From NCBI GenBank assembly GCA_020465985.1, contig JAANYP010007920.1, positions 397,001 to 461,000 of the forward strand: 64,000 nucleotides of DNA, given 5' to 3'. The notes under the pieces were generated by a model. The model saw nothing but the letters and a program-made list of their open reading frames with translations, did no database searches and had not been told where the DNA came from. The stretch is from Centrapalus pauciflorus. Lineage: Eukaryota; Streptophyta; Magnoliopsida; Asterales; Asteraceae. Below are positions 33,610 to 46,999 of this stretch, piece by piece. Each line of letters opens with the position of its first letter. Position 1 is the first letter of the stretch. A program made the translations under genes and the position numbers.

Positions 33610-33612
<3 letters not shown>

Positions 33613-33613
33613 A

Positions 33614-34609
33614 GGTTCAATTGAGAACTTTTGTGCATCGAGGTACAAAAGTACCTATATCATCCATTAAATCAAAAAATTGTATGGATTAGATTAAATG
33701 GCAAAAGGGTAAATAATTGGACAATTTTATGCATCTTGTGCATTACAAAAAAAACATGGAAGGGCATTATGGGTAGTGTGCATATCTCATTAAATTTAAT
33801 ATTTTAACAAATAACTAAATAATAAATGTTAAAATAAATTCAATTGATCAATTCCAAATTTAACAAAAGTCACAAAAATTCAAAAAGAATGATAGAGATA
33901 TTGATGCATTTCATATTAATCGTTCAATTCGTGATGCATATCGATTTATCCATACAAAATCTATACAATTCGTGATGCATCACTGTTAATCATCATCTTC
34001 ATATTTATCGTTTATCATCATTGTTCATCATCTTCGTATTCATCGTTTATCATCATCGTTCATCTATGCATAGTGTTCATCATGGTGCATCGTTGTTAAT
34101 CATCAACATCATTGTTCCAATGGATGCATCAATGTGTTCATCATCATCGTCTTCGTTCACCGTGTTCTTCGTGTTCATCGTATTGTTCATCATCGGTTTA
34201 CATCTCTTGTTCATCATGTTCATCATCGCGGTGGCGGCGGCGGTGGTAGTTGGCGGGGTTCCTCGATGCATACAGTGGAGAGAGAGAGAGAGAAAAAGAG
34301 ATACGGTGGAGAGGTGGTTACAACAAAGGTGATGGTGGTGGTGGTGGTGTGGTGGATACCGTGGGGAGAGAGAAAGAGAAAGAGAGAGAGATAGAGAGAA
34401 ATAAAGAAAGAGAGATATATGAGGAGGTGGTTACTTTTTTTGAATATTTATTCCTTATTTAATTCTAATTTACCTATTATAATTAATTCAATATTATTTA
34501 ATTTTTCACATTCAATATTCCAGGATTACTCTTAGTGCACCCTTGTTTGATTCTTTGGTGCACAAAAGTTCCTAGAGGTGCCTCGGTGCGTAAAATTCTC
34601 AATTGAACC
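33614..34609. mobile_element. (TA)n-bounded MITE-like element 4
   Basis: The terminal inverted repeats are GGTTCAATTGAGAA at the left and TTCTCAATTGAACC at the right. Inside are GATGCATC words, many CATCATCGTTCATC repeats, a GTGGTGGTGG patch and GA-rich runs (34270-34420), the reverse-complement order of element 3. Frames at 34021-34462 are repeat artefacts. Confidence 0.7.
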
Positions 34610-34611
34610 TC

Positions 34612-34623
34612 TATATATATATA
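34612..34623. repeat. (TA)6 spacer
   Basis: Short TA tract between the end of element 4 (TTGAACC) and the start of element 5 (GGTTCAAG). Confidence 0.9.
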
Positions 34624-34994
34624 GGTTCAAGTTAGTACCACCCATTATGCAGCGCACCAGAAGGTATCACCCTTAAAAGTAATTTTTTCGAAATTTTTTT
34701 ATGAACATGTTTTAATTAACATTGCACAAATCATATGTGAATTTCACGCAAATCCGAACACTCTAAGTGCATGAAAACACGCATCGCATAAATGCACATT
34801 CACATACATTCAAAATTATGTAAGTCGTGTTCACATCATTTTTTAGGAGCTAGGAGATGTGAATGTATGTGGAATTTGCATATGATCTTCATAATGTTAA
34901 TTAAAACATGTTTATGAAAAAAAAATTTAAAAAAGTTTTTTTCAAAGATGGTACCTTCTGGTGCGCTGCATAATATGTGGTACTCTCTCGAACC
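34624..34994. mobile_element. (TA)n-bounded MITE-like element 5 (fold-back)
   Basis: Starts GGTTCAAGTTAGTACCAC and ends GTGGTACTCTCTCGAACC. Arms of about 100 bp are imperfect inverted repeats (GCGCACCAGAAGGTA versus TACCTTCTGGTGCGC). No coding capacity. Confidence 0.7.
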
Positions 34995-34996
34995 AT

Positions 34997-35113
<117 letters not shown>

Positions 35114-35369
35114 GGTTCAATGGAAAACCCCAATGCATATGAAAACTTGTGAAAACCGCACTGCACCACCACAAATGCATCAAATCCCCGCGTGATGCAT
35201 CAAATTCCCCGCGTGATGCATCAAAATCTCGCGTGATGCATCAAATTTCCCGCGTGATGCATCACCTTATTTACGATCATGCCACCGCGTTTTTCATGAA
35301 ATGCACCAAATCGGACGGTATGCATAGGTTTTCATAGTTTTCACGTGCATAGTGGTTTTCCATTGAACC
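35114..35369. mobile_element. (TA)n-bounded MITE-like element 6
   Basis: Starts GGTTCAATGGAAAACCCC and ends GGTTTTCCATTGAACC, a clear terminal inverted repeat. The interior is a minisatellite of about 21 bp with GCGTGATGCATCAAA, repeated about five times (35173-35265). Confidence 0.75.
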
Positions 35370-35372
35370 CAC

Positions 35373-36798
<1,426 letters not shown>

Positions 36799-36899
36799 CA
36801 CTACAAGCATTATAGGCATTAGCGGCGACCGAATTAGCAGCGACATAGAGCATTAGCAGCGACACATAGAAACACGCGTTCGTTTCGCCGCTAATGCCC

Positions 36900-37300
36900 T
36901 CGAAAATTTAGCCGGACAGTCTTCTCCTTCCCCCCCTCGCCCCCTCCCTTCCCACATTTCATCAGTTTTCACCTTTTGCTCTCTCCCTCTGGTTCCTTGC
37001 CGACGCCGTACGTCTCCCCCGCCATCTGCCGTCGACGACACGAGTACACACTCGACCACATTTCTTTCCTTCAGTCACCTCGTGCTCTCTCCCTCTGTTC
37101 CTGTTGCCGACGACGCCATCGCCGTCTCCCCGCCTTCTGCCGCCGGCGACAGGTACACACTCCTCAATCTCTCATTTTACAGTCACACTCTCATTCTCTC
37201 ATCTTCTCTGCAGTTCTCTCACTCTCTCGTGTATCTCTGCCACCGATTTTTCTCCGGCCGCCGACGACATCTCCGCACATAGGTATATATACACTCTTTC
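36900..37300. repeat. CT/CCG-rich repeat block in CACTA element
   Basis: Three degenerate units of roughly 110-130 bp, each with CTCTCCCTCTG-like sequence, a CCG/GACG core and a (G)TACACACTC end. Plus-strand frames at 36976-37346 run through it with no similarity I recognise. A captured 5' UTR/exon fragment is possible. Confidence 0.45.
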
Positions 37301-37627
37301 GGACTCTCTTTCTCTCATTCTATGTCTATTTTATGACTTAATATGATAGATTTGTAAAAGTTATATGTTACATGTGTGTAATCTTTCTACCTTGTATATC
37401 TATCACCAAATTTGGCTTTGATTTTATGTTTTCAAACTTTTTCCTTTTGTTGCACTTTTGGTATATAAATTTTATGTCATGTCCTTTGTTTTTCAAAAAC
37501 CAAAACAAAACAGAAGGAAAGAAGGAAAACATTGAGTTTTAGGAAAACTTTTGGTATATAAATTTTATGTCATATCATTTGGTTTTTAATTAATTGTATT
37601 TTTTCAAGTTATATTTTGTTATGTATA

Positions 37628-38085
37628 CTTTTGTGACACAAAAAAAAGTGTCGCTATATCTTACTTTTAGTGACACTTATAAAAAAGTGTAGGTATAGAG
37701 CAATCTTTTACCCACACTTTTTCAAAATTAGTGACACAAACACATACATTTTTAGTCACTATATATCTATACCCACTTCACTTTTACCCACTCTTTTTGT
37801 TGTCAAAAAAAGTGTCACTATAGGCATCAAAATCTTTTACCTACACAATAAAAAAAGTGAGTAAAAGTGGAGTGGGTATAGATATATAGTGACTAAAAAT
37901 ATATGTGGATATAGGCCTCAAGTATTTTGTGACAAAATTTTTGTGTCACTAATTTAGATAAAGTGTGGGTAAAAGATTACTTTATACCTACATTTTTTCA
38001 TAAGTGTCACTAAAAGTAAGATATAGTGACACTTTTTTTGTGTCACAAAAAGTGTGTGTCACTAAATGACACTTTTCTTGTAGTG
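37628..38085. mobile_element. Nested CACTA-like fold-back MITE, left end lost
   Basis: Arms of about 200 bp are inverted repeats built of GTGTCACTA and TTTTACCCACAC words. The right end CTTTTCTTGTAGTG is a CACTA terminus; the matching left terminus is missing. AACATTGAGTTTTAG occurs at about 37530 and again just right of the element at about 38093, evidence of local duplication around it. Confidence 0.6.
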
Positions 38086-38290
38086 GAAGGGTAACATTGA
38101 GTTTTAGAGACTTGGATCTACAATATCTAGGTTAGAACACTACCATGTATCTCTTAGAAAATAAATTTTATAGTTGGAATGTCTAACACTTTTAAGAATA
38201 TGAAGAGCTCAATGTATATAACCATCATGGTAAACTTAAAACTTTTGTCGCCCCTAATACCCTTATTTCTTGTAGTGCCAATCATACATC

Positions 38291-38669
38291 TGTTAGATAT
38301 ATTTGAATAATAAACCGGATCAACCATATTGCTAAATCATTAAGATGAACCATAAAAGAATTCATACCTGAATCCATTGATATCGTCTTCTTTATGCGGA
38401 AACCTGACGATGAACGAACAGGGTTGTGAGAGTCTTCCTCACCTAAAGCCTTAATGTTCTAGACCGAACAGCAGATCTCTGATAGATGGAGGTTAGGGAT
38501 CTTAGAGTTGCTTTAGGGTATTGGGGACCCTCACTATATATAGAATGGGAATTAGGGTTACCATCAAACTCTAAAGCTCAATAATATTAGTTTATTAGTT
38601 AATAGCCCAATAAGTCTATTAGAGATAAAGCCCAATAATTTAAACATATACTAAATATAAATTCTAACA
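38291..38669 (-). repeat. Minus-strand copia 3' LTR
   Basis: TGTTAGATATATTTG...AATTCTAACA. It differs from the right LTR by several substitutions and a small indel near 38650. The adjacent TCTCCCACCT (38671-38680) is the complement of a polypurine tract AGGTGGGAGA. Confidence 0.9.
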
Positions 38670-39094
38670 ATCTCCCACCTGGTCTTATAATGTTTAAAAT
38701 TGTATTACAGATATCCTTAGGCGCGCGACTGTAAATTTATCTTTTAGAAATCCGTAATCAATTCGGTCCACTATATGTGCCAGTGATGGAACCAACACAG
38801 CTTTTATCACTATACTATAAAAGTGACTAAACCAAGATGATCACCATACAAACACATTTAATGACATAGATCAAGTGAGTTGCATGAAAATTGCATAAAA
38901 TTTGATTGCATATTTCCAACTAGTCCAACTTTAGTCTTATATGAGATCAGTTCACAATCCTTATTGTAATGTAACCATTGCACTTAAGTGAGCTCAGAAA
39001 GAAATTAGAACCATAAACTTTATTCTGCAGAAAACTAGAACAATTCACAATAAAACATTAGAACAACCTTCAATTAACTCCCACTGAAACAAGG

Positions 39095-39185
39095 CTACAT
39101 CCGTAATAACACCTACATGAGCAACATGCTCACGAAATACCGTTGGTGTTCGACCTCTGGTTAATGAGTCTGCTAGCATAGATTT
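39095..39185 (-). pseudogene. RNase H C-terminal remnant of minus-strand copia
   Basis: The minus strand reads MLADSLTRGRTPTVFREHV, matching the family end LxDPLTKGL.PxVFxEHV of Ty1/copia RNase H. The position just inside the 3' LTR fits. Confidence 0.7.
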
Positions 39186-40864
39186 TGTTCTTATATTTAT
39201 GTGAAAAATTGTTTATCCTGAACTCTCTCTTAACAACTAGAAACTTTGTAAAATTTCTATTATTGTCAAAATAAAACACAACTGATTTAATATCATGGTA
39301 AGTCTTTAGTGGTATTTTAATGCAATTAATACTTGCAACATCATGATAAAATTTCACAGCCATAATCCTTTATTTGATGTCTGGTAATAAGCAATGAATT
39401 TTACGATCATGTTAGAAAGAGCTACAAGAATCTAATTACCAGAATCTTGCACTTTTACTCTCACTGTTAAACATGATGCAAAAGATGTAGAATAACTGCT
39501 ATTTTAGCATCCCTAAAAAGAAAGTCAGAAAACCAAATGATCTCAACATTTTCGACTTTCATATGTGAGCATATTGTATTTTGTTTTCTATAAATAACAC
39601 ATCAAATGCTTAAAATCTTTTGTATCTTATTTCTTTCAAAAATAGTTATTTGAACACTTAAATTCTTTTGGCCTTCAAGTTTACAACCTTTCATGTTGAA
39701 TCTACTCGAAACAATATCGATATAGCTCATTTGTGACCATCCAAGTATACTTCAAAAATTGGTCTATAAGTATACGAAAAACTTGATATAAAATATGTTT
39801 CACCAAGATCTTTCATTAGAAATTTCTTGGTTTCCAAAAACAAAACTATATCACTATTTACAAGTAGAATATCAACAATATATAGTAACATCAAGATACA
39901 TTTACTCCCACTATTACTTGCAATAATTAATGATATTTACCTTAAATCCATACAAGGTAATAATTTGATAAAAATTGCAACACAAATCAGGGAAATCTAA
40001 CTTCAAACCATGGATGGATTATTCATCTTACTTACCATGATCTTTGGATCTCCGGATTCAATATCTTTAAGTCACTTTATGTAAGATGTCTCATCAATGT
40101 CTCAACTAAGAAACGTTTCTTAACATCCATCTGGTATGACTCAAGATCAAATTGATTAATTGGTGTCATTCTTAATTCTAAAAGAGTCATTCTAAATATC
40201 CAAAAAGAAAGTCTCTTTACAACCAATAAACCTCTTTTGTAAAGCCTTTAAAGACTAGACAATCTTTATATCTTTCAATATTACCTTACGAAACCTTCTT
40301 AGTTTTAAGTATCCATATATAAGTAACCAATTGGTTTCGTACCTTCAGGTAATTTGACAAGATTCCAAATGTCATTGTCTTTCATAGACTTTAATCTTAT
40401 CTTTAATGGCATCAATCCATTACGAGAGTTAAAACTTTATATGACCTTGCAAAATATGATTAGATCATTTTCTGTAAAGCCATTGTATTACATAAATCTT
40501 GGAGATACAACAAATGATCTTCTGGAATTGCACTCATTTACTCTCTAATGAATTTCATTTAATGATACATCATGAGAATATTGAGGTTGTACTGTTGTGT
40601 TGTCTTGTTCCGGTCCAATGACAGGAGTTGAAGCCTGAACATTGATATCTGAATCCGGAATGATGTTTTGGAACAATGAGATTAATAGAATCTCAAACAA
40701 AATCCAATAATACTTCAAAGACAACTTTCTTAATTGTTCTCCCCACAACCTCAATATTCTCAAGAAATCTAGCATTCCCTTTTCTTTTTCTAAAAAAAAA
40801 ACGTTATTGATTTGGGATAACAAAACTTTTTGCCAAGATACCAACAAAATAGTAGCATACCGCA

Positions 40865-41160
40865 TTCCTCTCTTGAGTCCAACTTAATTGGCTTGTTATG
40901 GCCTAACGTAATTTGGACAACCACATACGTAAAAATGCCTAATGATAGGCCTATTACCCGTCAAAGTTCGTATGAGAATCCGGTAACTACTTTGTTGGGT
41001 ACATTATTCAGAATATGTATCGCGATCTCTAAGATTTCTCCTTAAAGAGACTCTAGTAAAGATGAATGACGACTCATACTCCTTACCATACCCTTAAGAG
41101 TCTTGTGTCTTCGTTCTACAATATCATTCATGTTAGGTTTGCCTGACATTATGTATTGCA
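40865..41160 (-). pseudogene. Integrase remnant of minus-strand copia
   Basis: At 41045-41158 the minus strand reads SGKPNMNDIVERRHKTL..MVRSM, a decayed form of the TPQQNGVAERRNRTL..MVRSM motif around the catalytic Glu. Further down (about 40890-40945) it reads YVWGCPNYVRP, matching the HVWGCPA/E integrase C-terminal motif. Confidence 0.75.
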
Positions 41161-43417
41161 GAACTATTCTAAATTCTTTAAGGAAAACAAAATAAAATAT
41201 CATGTTCGTTATTCTCTTGATCCATATTATCTGTCGTATTATCATCCATCACGATCAGATTTGACGGCTTTATATTCTTTTCAAGCTGAAATGCAACATC
41301 AACTTAAAAAGATTTTGAATAAACGTCCAATGATTGAGATTTTTTATAAACTGTATAAAGGTAAAAAAAATAGAGTAGTCTTCAATGAATATGATAAAAT
41401 GTATTTGTCATTCCATTAAACCGTATGGAAAGAATCACAAATATCATTATTTATCCATTTTTAAGACATCTTTATCTCTATTGATAGACAAATTTCTATT
41501 GATAGTTTGTTTTCCGTTGATACAAATAACACAAACTTGAAAGTCTAAGTGATCAAAAATTCCATTTAACACAAGCTCTTAAGTTCTTTGTTTAAAGATG
41601 TGTCTAAAATGCTTGTGAAATAAATAATACGAAATCGTTACATGATTTAGTTTTGTACCTCTCAAGTGTATTTGCCGTGCTTATAATACAGGAATTTGCA
41701 TACATCAAACATATATTTATTTATTTAAAGGACAAGAACCAATCAAATATGAATTTTGATTGAGACTAACTTTATTATTTCTAAATGAACAATAAAAAAA
41801 TGATATGTCCATACTGATAAACTTTAGGTTTCATCTAAAAGATGATCAAATAAATGTCTCAAACAAATTTAATTGAAATTCAACTTTAATCTCCTATATC
41901 TTTATGCTGCAAATTTATTATCATCGCTCACATAGATGAATCTTTCAACATCAATTGGTGATTGAAAAAAAAAACTTTATATGATCATACTTATGTAAGT
42001 AGTATAAGCGAAATCTACCACAAAGTATGTTTAGGTACAAAATTAATTTAACTTCAAAACAAAACTATCAATAGATATTTACCTTCATATGATCTGACTT
42101 CATACCAAAAGAAGTAAATCAAGAATTTACAATGTTATAAAAATTACTTTTGCAGTGTTATCTGATTTTTATTGGCGAAAGAATCAAAAGAAACCACACT
42201 TAAACAAAATAAAACAAATATACTCAATAATCAACTCATAAAAGAGTTTAAAATCAGAATTTTAATGAGATACCTATAACACCATTAATTGTAGTCTTTG
42301 GACAGAGAAATTAACTGTAAGTGGTACTCTCAGTCCAATGATGACATACTGACAATAAATTCGGTCAAAACAACAGTCTTCCTTTGGGCCGACTATTATT
42401 CACATGGACATAACTTTATAATTCTCACGTACTCAACATTGCATGCACATCATTATTTGGCAAAATTATGCAAACCTTTGGGCCAATCATAATTCGCATA
42501 AATAATTATGTACAGTCATCTATGTATTTAAAAATCAACTAATTATATAAAAGATGTTACGTTGGCAACATTTATTATAAATTAATTGAATGAAAATACT
42601 AGACCAATTAAGAGTTTTAACAAACATTCATACAATATATCGTTATAAAACGATACCTCAATTATAAATGATACTCTTAGTATAATGATCAAACACTGAC
42701 ATCTAATCCTGTCAAACGATAGTCTTCCTTTTGTTATGTCGATCCATAAAGTCTTTAATAATCACAAAACCTATCTTTTCTAAAGTTTCTATTAATTTAC
42801 AAGTCGATAAATATCATAAAAAATAGAAACACTTTATTATAATAGTATGTGATTATCCAAAAGACTTTAATTCAAATGGATATTTAAATGATTATCAAAT
42901 ATCATCTTCAAACTTTAAATCCATACGGAACAAAAATTACCCGTAACTTAAACCAATCCATAAAATTGCAACCTCATTTAAAGGTTTGGGTACACTAAAT
43001 CACATTAAAATTGTTAAACAATTTCATGCACGAGGGTTTGAAGACCATAATCATCTACCAAAGTATAAAAAAAAATTATTCCACCGATTTTTTTTTTTTA
43101 AATGTTAATCCATTAACTAATGAAACATCAATTGGTCAAAGATCCTTAAGTATCAGTACAATCAAATGATCAATGGCCACGCATGGATTAACAATTTCAT
43201 GTGGCTGGAATGTCAGCCGCTAAATCCATTGAAAAAAAAATTGATAAATATTGATCATCAATTCATATGTAGTCCGTTGCATATATAAATATAACGGCAA
43301 TTCCTTAATCACGGTGGTTTTCAAATTTTTTTTTTAATTGGCAAACTTGGTAATACATATGTGATTTAATCCATGACAATATTTATAGTGAAATTAATGA
43401 TTCAACAAATATGGTAG

Positions 43418-43429
43418 GCTCTGATACCA
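43418..43429 (-). other. Minus-strand copia primer-binding site
   Basis: GCTCTGATACCA on the plus strand is TGGTATCAGAGC on the minus strand, two bases from the right LTR. Confidence 0.9.
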
Positions 43430-43431
43430 CT

Positions 43432-43815
43432 TGTTAGATATATTTGATAATAAACCGGATCAACCATATTGCTAAATCATTAAGATGAACCATAAAAGAA
43501 TTCATACCTGAATCCATTGATATCGTCTTCTTTATGCGGAAACCTGACGATGAACGAACAGGGTTGTGAGAGTCTTCCTCACCTAAAGCCTTAATGTTCT
43601 AGACCGAACAGCAGATCTCTGATAGATGGAGGTTAGGGATCTTAGAGTTGCTTTAGGGTATTGGGGACCCTCACTATATATAGAATGGGAATTAGGGTTA
43701 CCATCAAACTCTAAAGCCCAATAATATTAGTTTATTAATGAATAGCCCAATAAGTCTATTAGAGATAAAGCCCAATAATTTAAACATATAAGCCCACTAA
43801 ATAGAAATTCTAACA
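43432..43815 (-). repeat. Minus-strand copia 5' LTR
   Basis: TGTTAGATATATTTG...AATTCTAACA, the partner of 38291-38669, followed by the TSD copy ACATC. Confidence 0.9.
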
Positions 43816-43820
43816 ACATC

Positions 43821-44990
43821 TTATAATTTGACTCACTATCCTAATGAATAAAATGATTAGAACTATGTAAAAGGCGGGATCGGATAGGTAAACGATCTCA
43901 TGCAAACCCAGTCAAAAGAGTCCGGACCGAGTATAAGGTAGGATCCCGATCCTACGAACGATCACATGATCCTACGTCCGATCTTTTTAAAACGATCATA
44001 CACCAATACAATACTGCTCGAAATCACTTGGTAGGATCGACCAATCCTACGAAATCACTTGGGATTTTTAATTCTTAGCAATTAAACTCGTATATATCTT
44101 TGCAATAAAATACAGATTTAATATTATTTCTTTTATGAAAAGACTAAATATATTTAAATCTATTTATCGATTACTTCAATTTTTTAGCAATTAAACTCGT
44201 ATATATTTATCCATCAAGTTTTATTTATTTATCTATTTATTACGTAACTATTACTTCAAAATGTTTTTAAAATGTTTTTAATAATTAAAAAATTATTAGA
44301 AGATTTCTAAATAGATTACGTATGGTAATTAGATTTCTGTTATATACAAAATGTTGTTTATTTAAAAAAAATATTATCGTATTAAATGTTTTTAAATTTC
44401 TAAATACATATACATCCTGGCCTTGTTTGTTTTTTAGTAGAATATATTCGAAGCTCTTATACGTCTGCGGGTTCGCAGATGCGGGTAGATGTAAAGTGCT
44501 CGAAGAACGTTTGGTTTTTGGAAGACTAAAGAGATGAAAACCTCTTCTCACATCTGATTTCTGGAAGACGGAAGAGGATGTTTCAGACGTCTACCCGCAT
44601 CGTTTTTTCACTTTGAAGCTTTGTCCGTGTCTTCAAAGTCCTGCCCGCATGCCTATCAAAAAAACAGACGGTATTCTCGCAAACTTTTAGTCCATCTTTT
44701 CTGACCACAGACCGCAAACACTAACCTTTTAAAAAACAAACACAACCTAAATTAATTGATTCTCTGTGATGTACGCATATTTCTCCATAATCAACATTTT
44801 GGTTTCAATATTTTTGGAAATACATTTTTTTGGTATGTGGTGTTTTGGGCATGTAGACGACTAATGCCATATGAGTGCCTAGTCAAGCATTTTTAAAACT
44901 AATGTATACATTTTGTACCATGGGGTTGAATTTTTTTTCCCTTAATAAAACATACATTAACGTAATCTACGTACCTACTACCACCATGAC
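43821..44990. other. Upstream region of the Kunitz gene
   Basis: At 43870-44070 GATCCTACG/CGATCC words are repeated; similar GATCG words lie at 36650-36700, on the far side of the CACTA and copia insertions, so they may once have been adjacent. A MITE-like element follows at 44423-44744. No gene is supported; frames at 44285-44551 overlap the MITE. Confidence 0.5.
44423..44744. mobile_element. hAT-like MITE (tentative)
   Basis: Left TTGTTTGTTTTTTAG and right AAAAAACAAACACAA are inverted. The interior has GACGTCTACCCGCAT mirrored in part by GATGCGGGTAGATG. I could not define a clean 8-bp duplication. Confidence 0.45.
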
Positions 44991-44995
44991 CAATC

Positions 44996-45003
44996 TATAA
45001 ATA
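44996..45003 (+). promoter_or_regulatory. TATA box of Kunitz inhibitor gene
   Basis: TATAAATA 75 bp before the ATG at 45071. Expected transcription start is about 45025-45035, which puts the in-frame ATG at 45011 upstream of the transcript and supports 45071 as the start codon. Confidence 0.75.
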
Positions 45004-45070
45004 GAATCCTATGTCCATACTCAAAAATCACACAAACCACAATTATTATACACATAATTACAATTCTAAA

Positions 45071-45730
45071 ATGAAGGTTACCATCTTCTTTGTTGTTTTC
45101 GTCCTCATCTTCCTCTTCACCTTACCCTCAACATCTTCCGTGGCCACTGGTGATCTTGTGTACGATGCTGGTGGCAATCCGCTGAAGATAGATGATTTCT
45201 ACTACATTAGGCCCCCACTCATCGGAGCCGGTAGGGTCAATCTACGAAATAATATAAGCAATCAAACATGTCCATTCGATGTTGTTGAGGAAGAGAACGT
45301 CGGAGTTCCTGCCATACCATTCAAGTTCTTTCCAACTGCTCCTCTTGTTGGCCAAACAAATATTATGTTAGGTGCTCCACTCATCATTTCGTCTCCAGAG
45401 ACATTCGAATGTGAGGAAGGTGTGATTTGGAAAGTCCAACCATGTGAAGGGCTAGGATGTAGTAACTTTATAACCACCGGTGGAGAGTTTAATGTATCAA
45501 GTAGTTGCTTTCAAATAGTTAAGTCTGAGTCGTTCTCGTCCACCAACACCTACGTGCTTGAATACAGCCCTAACTCATGTGGCGCTGGTGAAGGAGAAAA
45601 ACATAACATTGCAATTAGCACATATCAACCAGCCGGTGAGGATTTCAAACGACTTTATGTTGGGGGATCTATTCAGCCTACACCTTTTGAAGTCTCTTTT
45701 TATAAGGATAACTTGCTTAGCGTGATATAG
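45071..45730 (+). CDS. Kunitz-type (STI family) protease inhibitor-like protein
   Basis: Single-exon gene for a 219-aa secreted beta-trefoil protein. Residues 1-23 are a hydrophobic signal peptide (MKVTIFFVVFVLIFLF). The mature N-terminus has the family signature VYDAGGNPL followed by YYIRPP. NQTCP, IISSPETF and the C-terminal LYVGGSIQPTPFEVSFYK fit the family, and length is typical. Cysteines lie at residues 67, 114, 125, 130, 146 and 170. The Cys normally found before the PxxxxCG motif near the C-terminus is Ser (YSPNSCG), and no Arg/Lys is evident in the usual reactive loop, so trypsin inhibition is doubtful. Three N-glycosylation sequons occur (residues 61, 64, 141). Family roles are defence against insect or pathogen proteases. 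It is the only intact host gene in the window. Confidence 0.88.
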   Translation: MKVTIFFVVFVLIFLFTLPSTSSVATGDLVYDAGGNPLKIDDFYYIRPPLIGAGRVNLRNNISNQTCPFDVVEEENVGVPAIPFKFFPTAPLVGQTNIMLGAPLIISSPETFECEEGVIWKVQPCEGLGCSNFITTGGEFNVSSSCFQIVKSESFSSTNTYVLEYSPNSCGAGEGEKHNIAISTYQPAGEDFKRLYVGGSIQPTPFEVSFYKDNLLSVI

Positions 45731-45853
45731 TTTTTTAAACTATAAATTGTAGTAAATGCATGGGTGTACGTTAGTACTAGCTTATATTTCCAACGCCCCT
45801 TAATTAGGGCCTAGTAAATAAGTGGAGAACAATATGCCTAAACGTGCACGTGG

Positions 45854-45859
45854 AATAAA
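45854..45859 (+). terminator. Poly(A) signal of Kunitz gene
   Basis: AATAAA about 125 bp after the stop codon, followed by T/G-rich sequence (TTTGTTTGTGTCATTGTGTG), a plausible plant polyadenylation region. Confidence 0.55.
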
Positions 45860-45864
45860 AAATG

Positions 45865-46642
45865 ATAAGCTTTGTTTGTGTCATTGTGTGTTTTGCTTTG
45901 AACCTTCAAAAGTTTTAAACATACTACCTTGATAATATTTGAAGGGTTTATTAGGGTATTTAGAAAACGTTTTTCTTCGCAGCAGAATTTTTAAAATGAA
46001 TATAAGCCACCTATGGATTCGTTATTAAATCATGAGATATTATATTGATAATGTACCTAATTATAAAATCAAGATGTCCCAGGCGAGTAGCCTTCGGTGT
46101 CTACTCGTGATGACGCCTTTGACCTCGATGCTAGTTATCAACTTGTCCAAATATTTGATTCCAATCTAAAGATAAAAATGAGAGCTTTTGTGTTTCTTTA
46201 TATTGTGGCCGATTTTTCCAAACTAACTCATAGGGTTTCATCCTAACGTACATATATATTAGGAAGAAGACTTGGTAAAGGAAATAAGAAAATGGCTGAT
46301 TCATTGTGATGAATATGTAATGGTTTTTGTATTTGCAAATTCATATTTTTTTCCCATCATGGAGATAAAGAAATTCATATTTTTTACAATTATCAGAAAA
46401 GCATACATCATGAAAACAAATTTACATTAATTTACATCAATTTAGTTCAATTTTTGTGTCAATAGGTAGCAATCTACCTTTTTATTTTGTATAATGTTGA
46501 TCATTCTAAATTTTTTTTTGTACTAATAGGTCAATGTTCTTTCAAAGATCGTTGCGAGTGGTAATTATATGATTTTTCATGACACTTTTAATTATGGTCA
46601 CTTTAAACTTTTAATGACCACCATTTTAGTGATATTTAATTA
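45865..46642. other. Intergenic DNA with dispersed-repeat copy
   Basis: No gene supported. About 46430-46642 is homologous to 28915-29135 (shared TTTTTCATGACACTTT and TTTTAATGACCACC) and continues after the MITE at 47000. Confidence 0.6.
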
Positions 46643-46999
46643 GGGAGAATTTCATATATATCCTTGTAAACTTCTAATATTACGCATATATCTTTGCAAA
46701 CTTCCTTATTACATAATACATCATTTAAAAAAATTATTAAATATCATTTTTTAATTAGTTTATTATAGAATCAAATTAGAAAATAATGTTTTTTTATTTT
46801 TCTAATTTATTTTTGTTGGAATTTAAGATGGTAGTATAGGTATTTAAATTTTTTTTAGATGATAAAATACATTTGAAATAGTCATTTGGATATATATGTG
46901 AGATTGTTAAGGTTTAGAAGGATATATATGTAATTAGGAATTTTGCAAGGATATATGCGTAATATTAAAAGTTTACAAGGATATATATAAAATTCCCCC
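46643..46999. mobile_element. Short MITE related to the fold-back element
   Basis: The left end GGGAGAATTTCATATATATCC and right end GGATATATATAAAATTCCCCC are inverted. They resemble the ends of 29597-30932. The flanks TAATTA and TAATTT suggest a short, imperfect duplication; an exact 9-bp TSD is not visible. The homologous locus near 29135 lacks the insert. Confidence 0.7.

Larger units (their letters stand above)
36799..38277. mobile_element. CACTA (CMC) non-autonomous element, TSD CCA
   Basis: The left end is CACTACAAG...GCATTAGCGGCGAC; the right end is GTCGCCCCTAATA...CTTGTAGTG. The 3-bp duplication CCA is exact (36796-36798, 38278-38280). Both the CACTA terminus and the 3-bp duplication are diagnostic. 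The interior holds a GC-rich region (36890-37290) with three diverged CCGCCG(A/G)CGACA...ACACTC repeats, and a second, nested CACTA-like fold-back sequence. No transposase is visible. Confidence 0.85.
38291..43815 (-). mobile_element. Ty1/copia retrotransposon, minus strand, decayed (TSD ACATC)
   Basis: Two 0.38 kb LTRs in direct orientation bound an AT-rich 4.8 kb interior. ACATC flanks both ends exactly (38286-38290, 43816-43820). The primer-binding site lies beside the right LTR and the polypurine tract beside the left one, so the element reads on the minus strand. Scattered integrase and RNase H remnants confirm copia type. Stops are so frequent that no ORF remains. Confidence 0.88.

Noticed and set aside
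42290..42780. Repeated CAGTCTTCCTTT...GTC GA stretches as a CRISPR-like or tandem array
   Set aside because: Only two diverged copies inside the leader of the minus-strand copia element; this is ordinary retroelement leader duplication.
45011..45070. Upstream in-frame ATG at 45011 as start of the Kunitz protein
   Set aside because: It lies only 8 bp after the TATA box, upstream of any likely transcription start, and would bury the signal peptide behind 20 polar residues.
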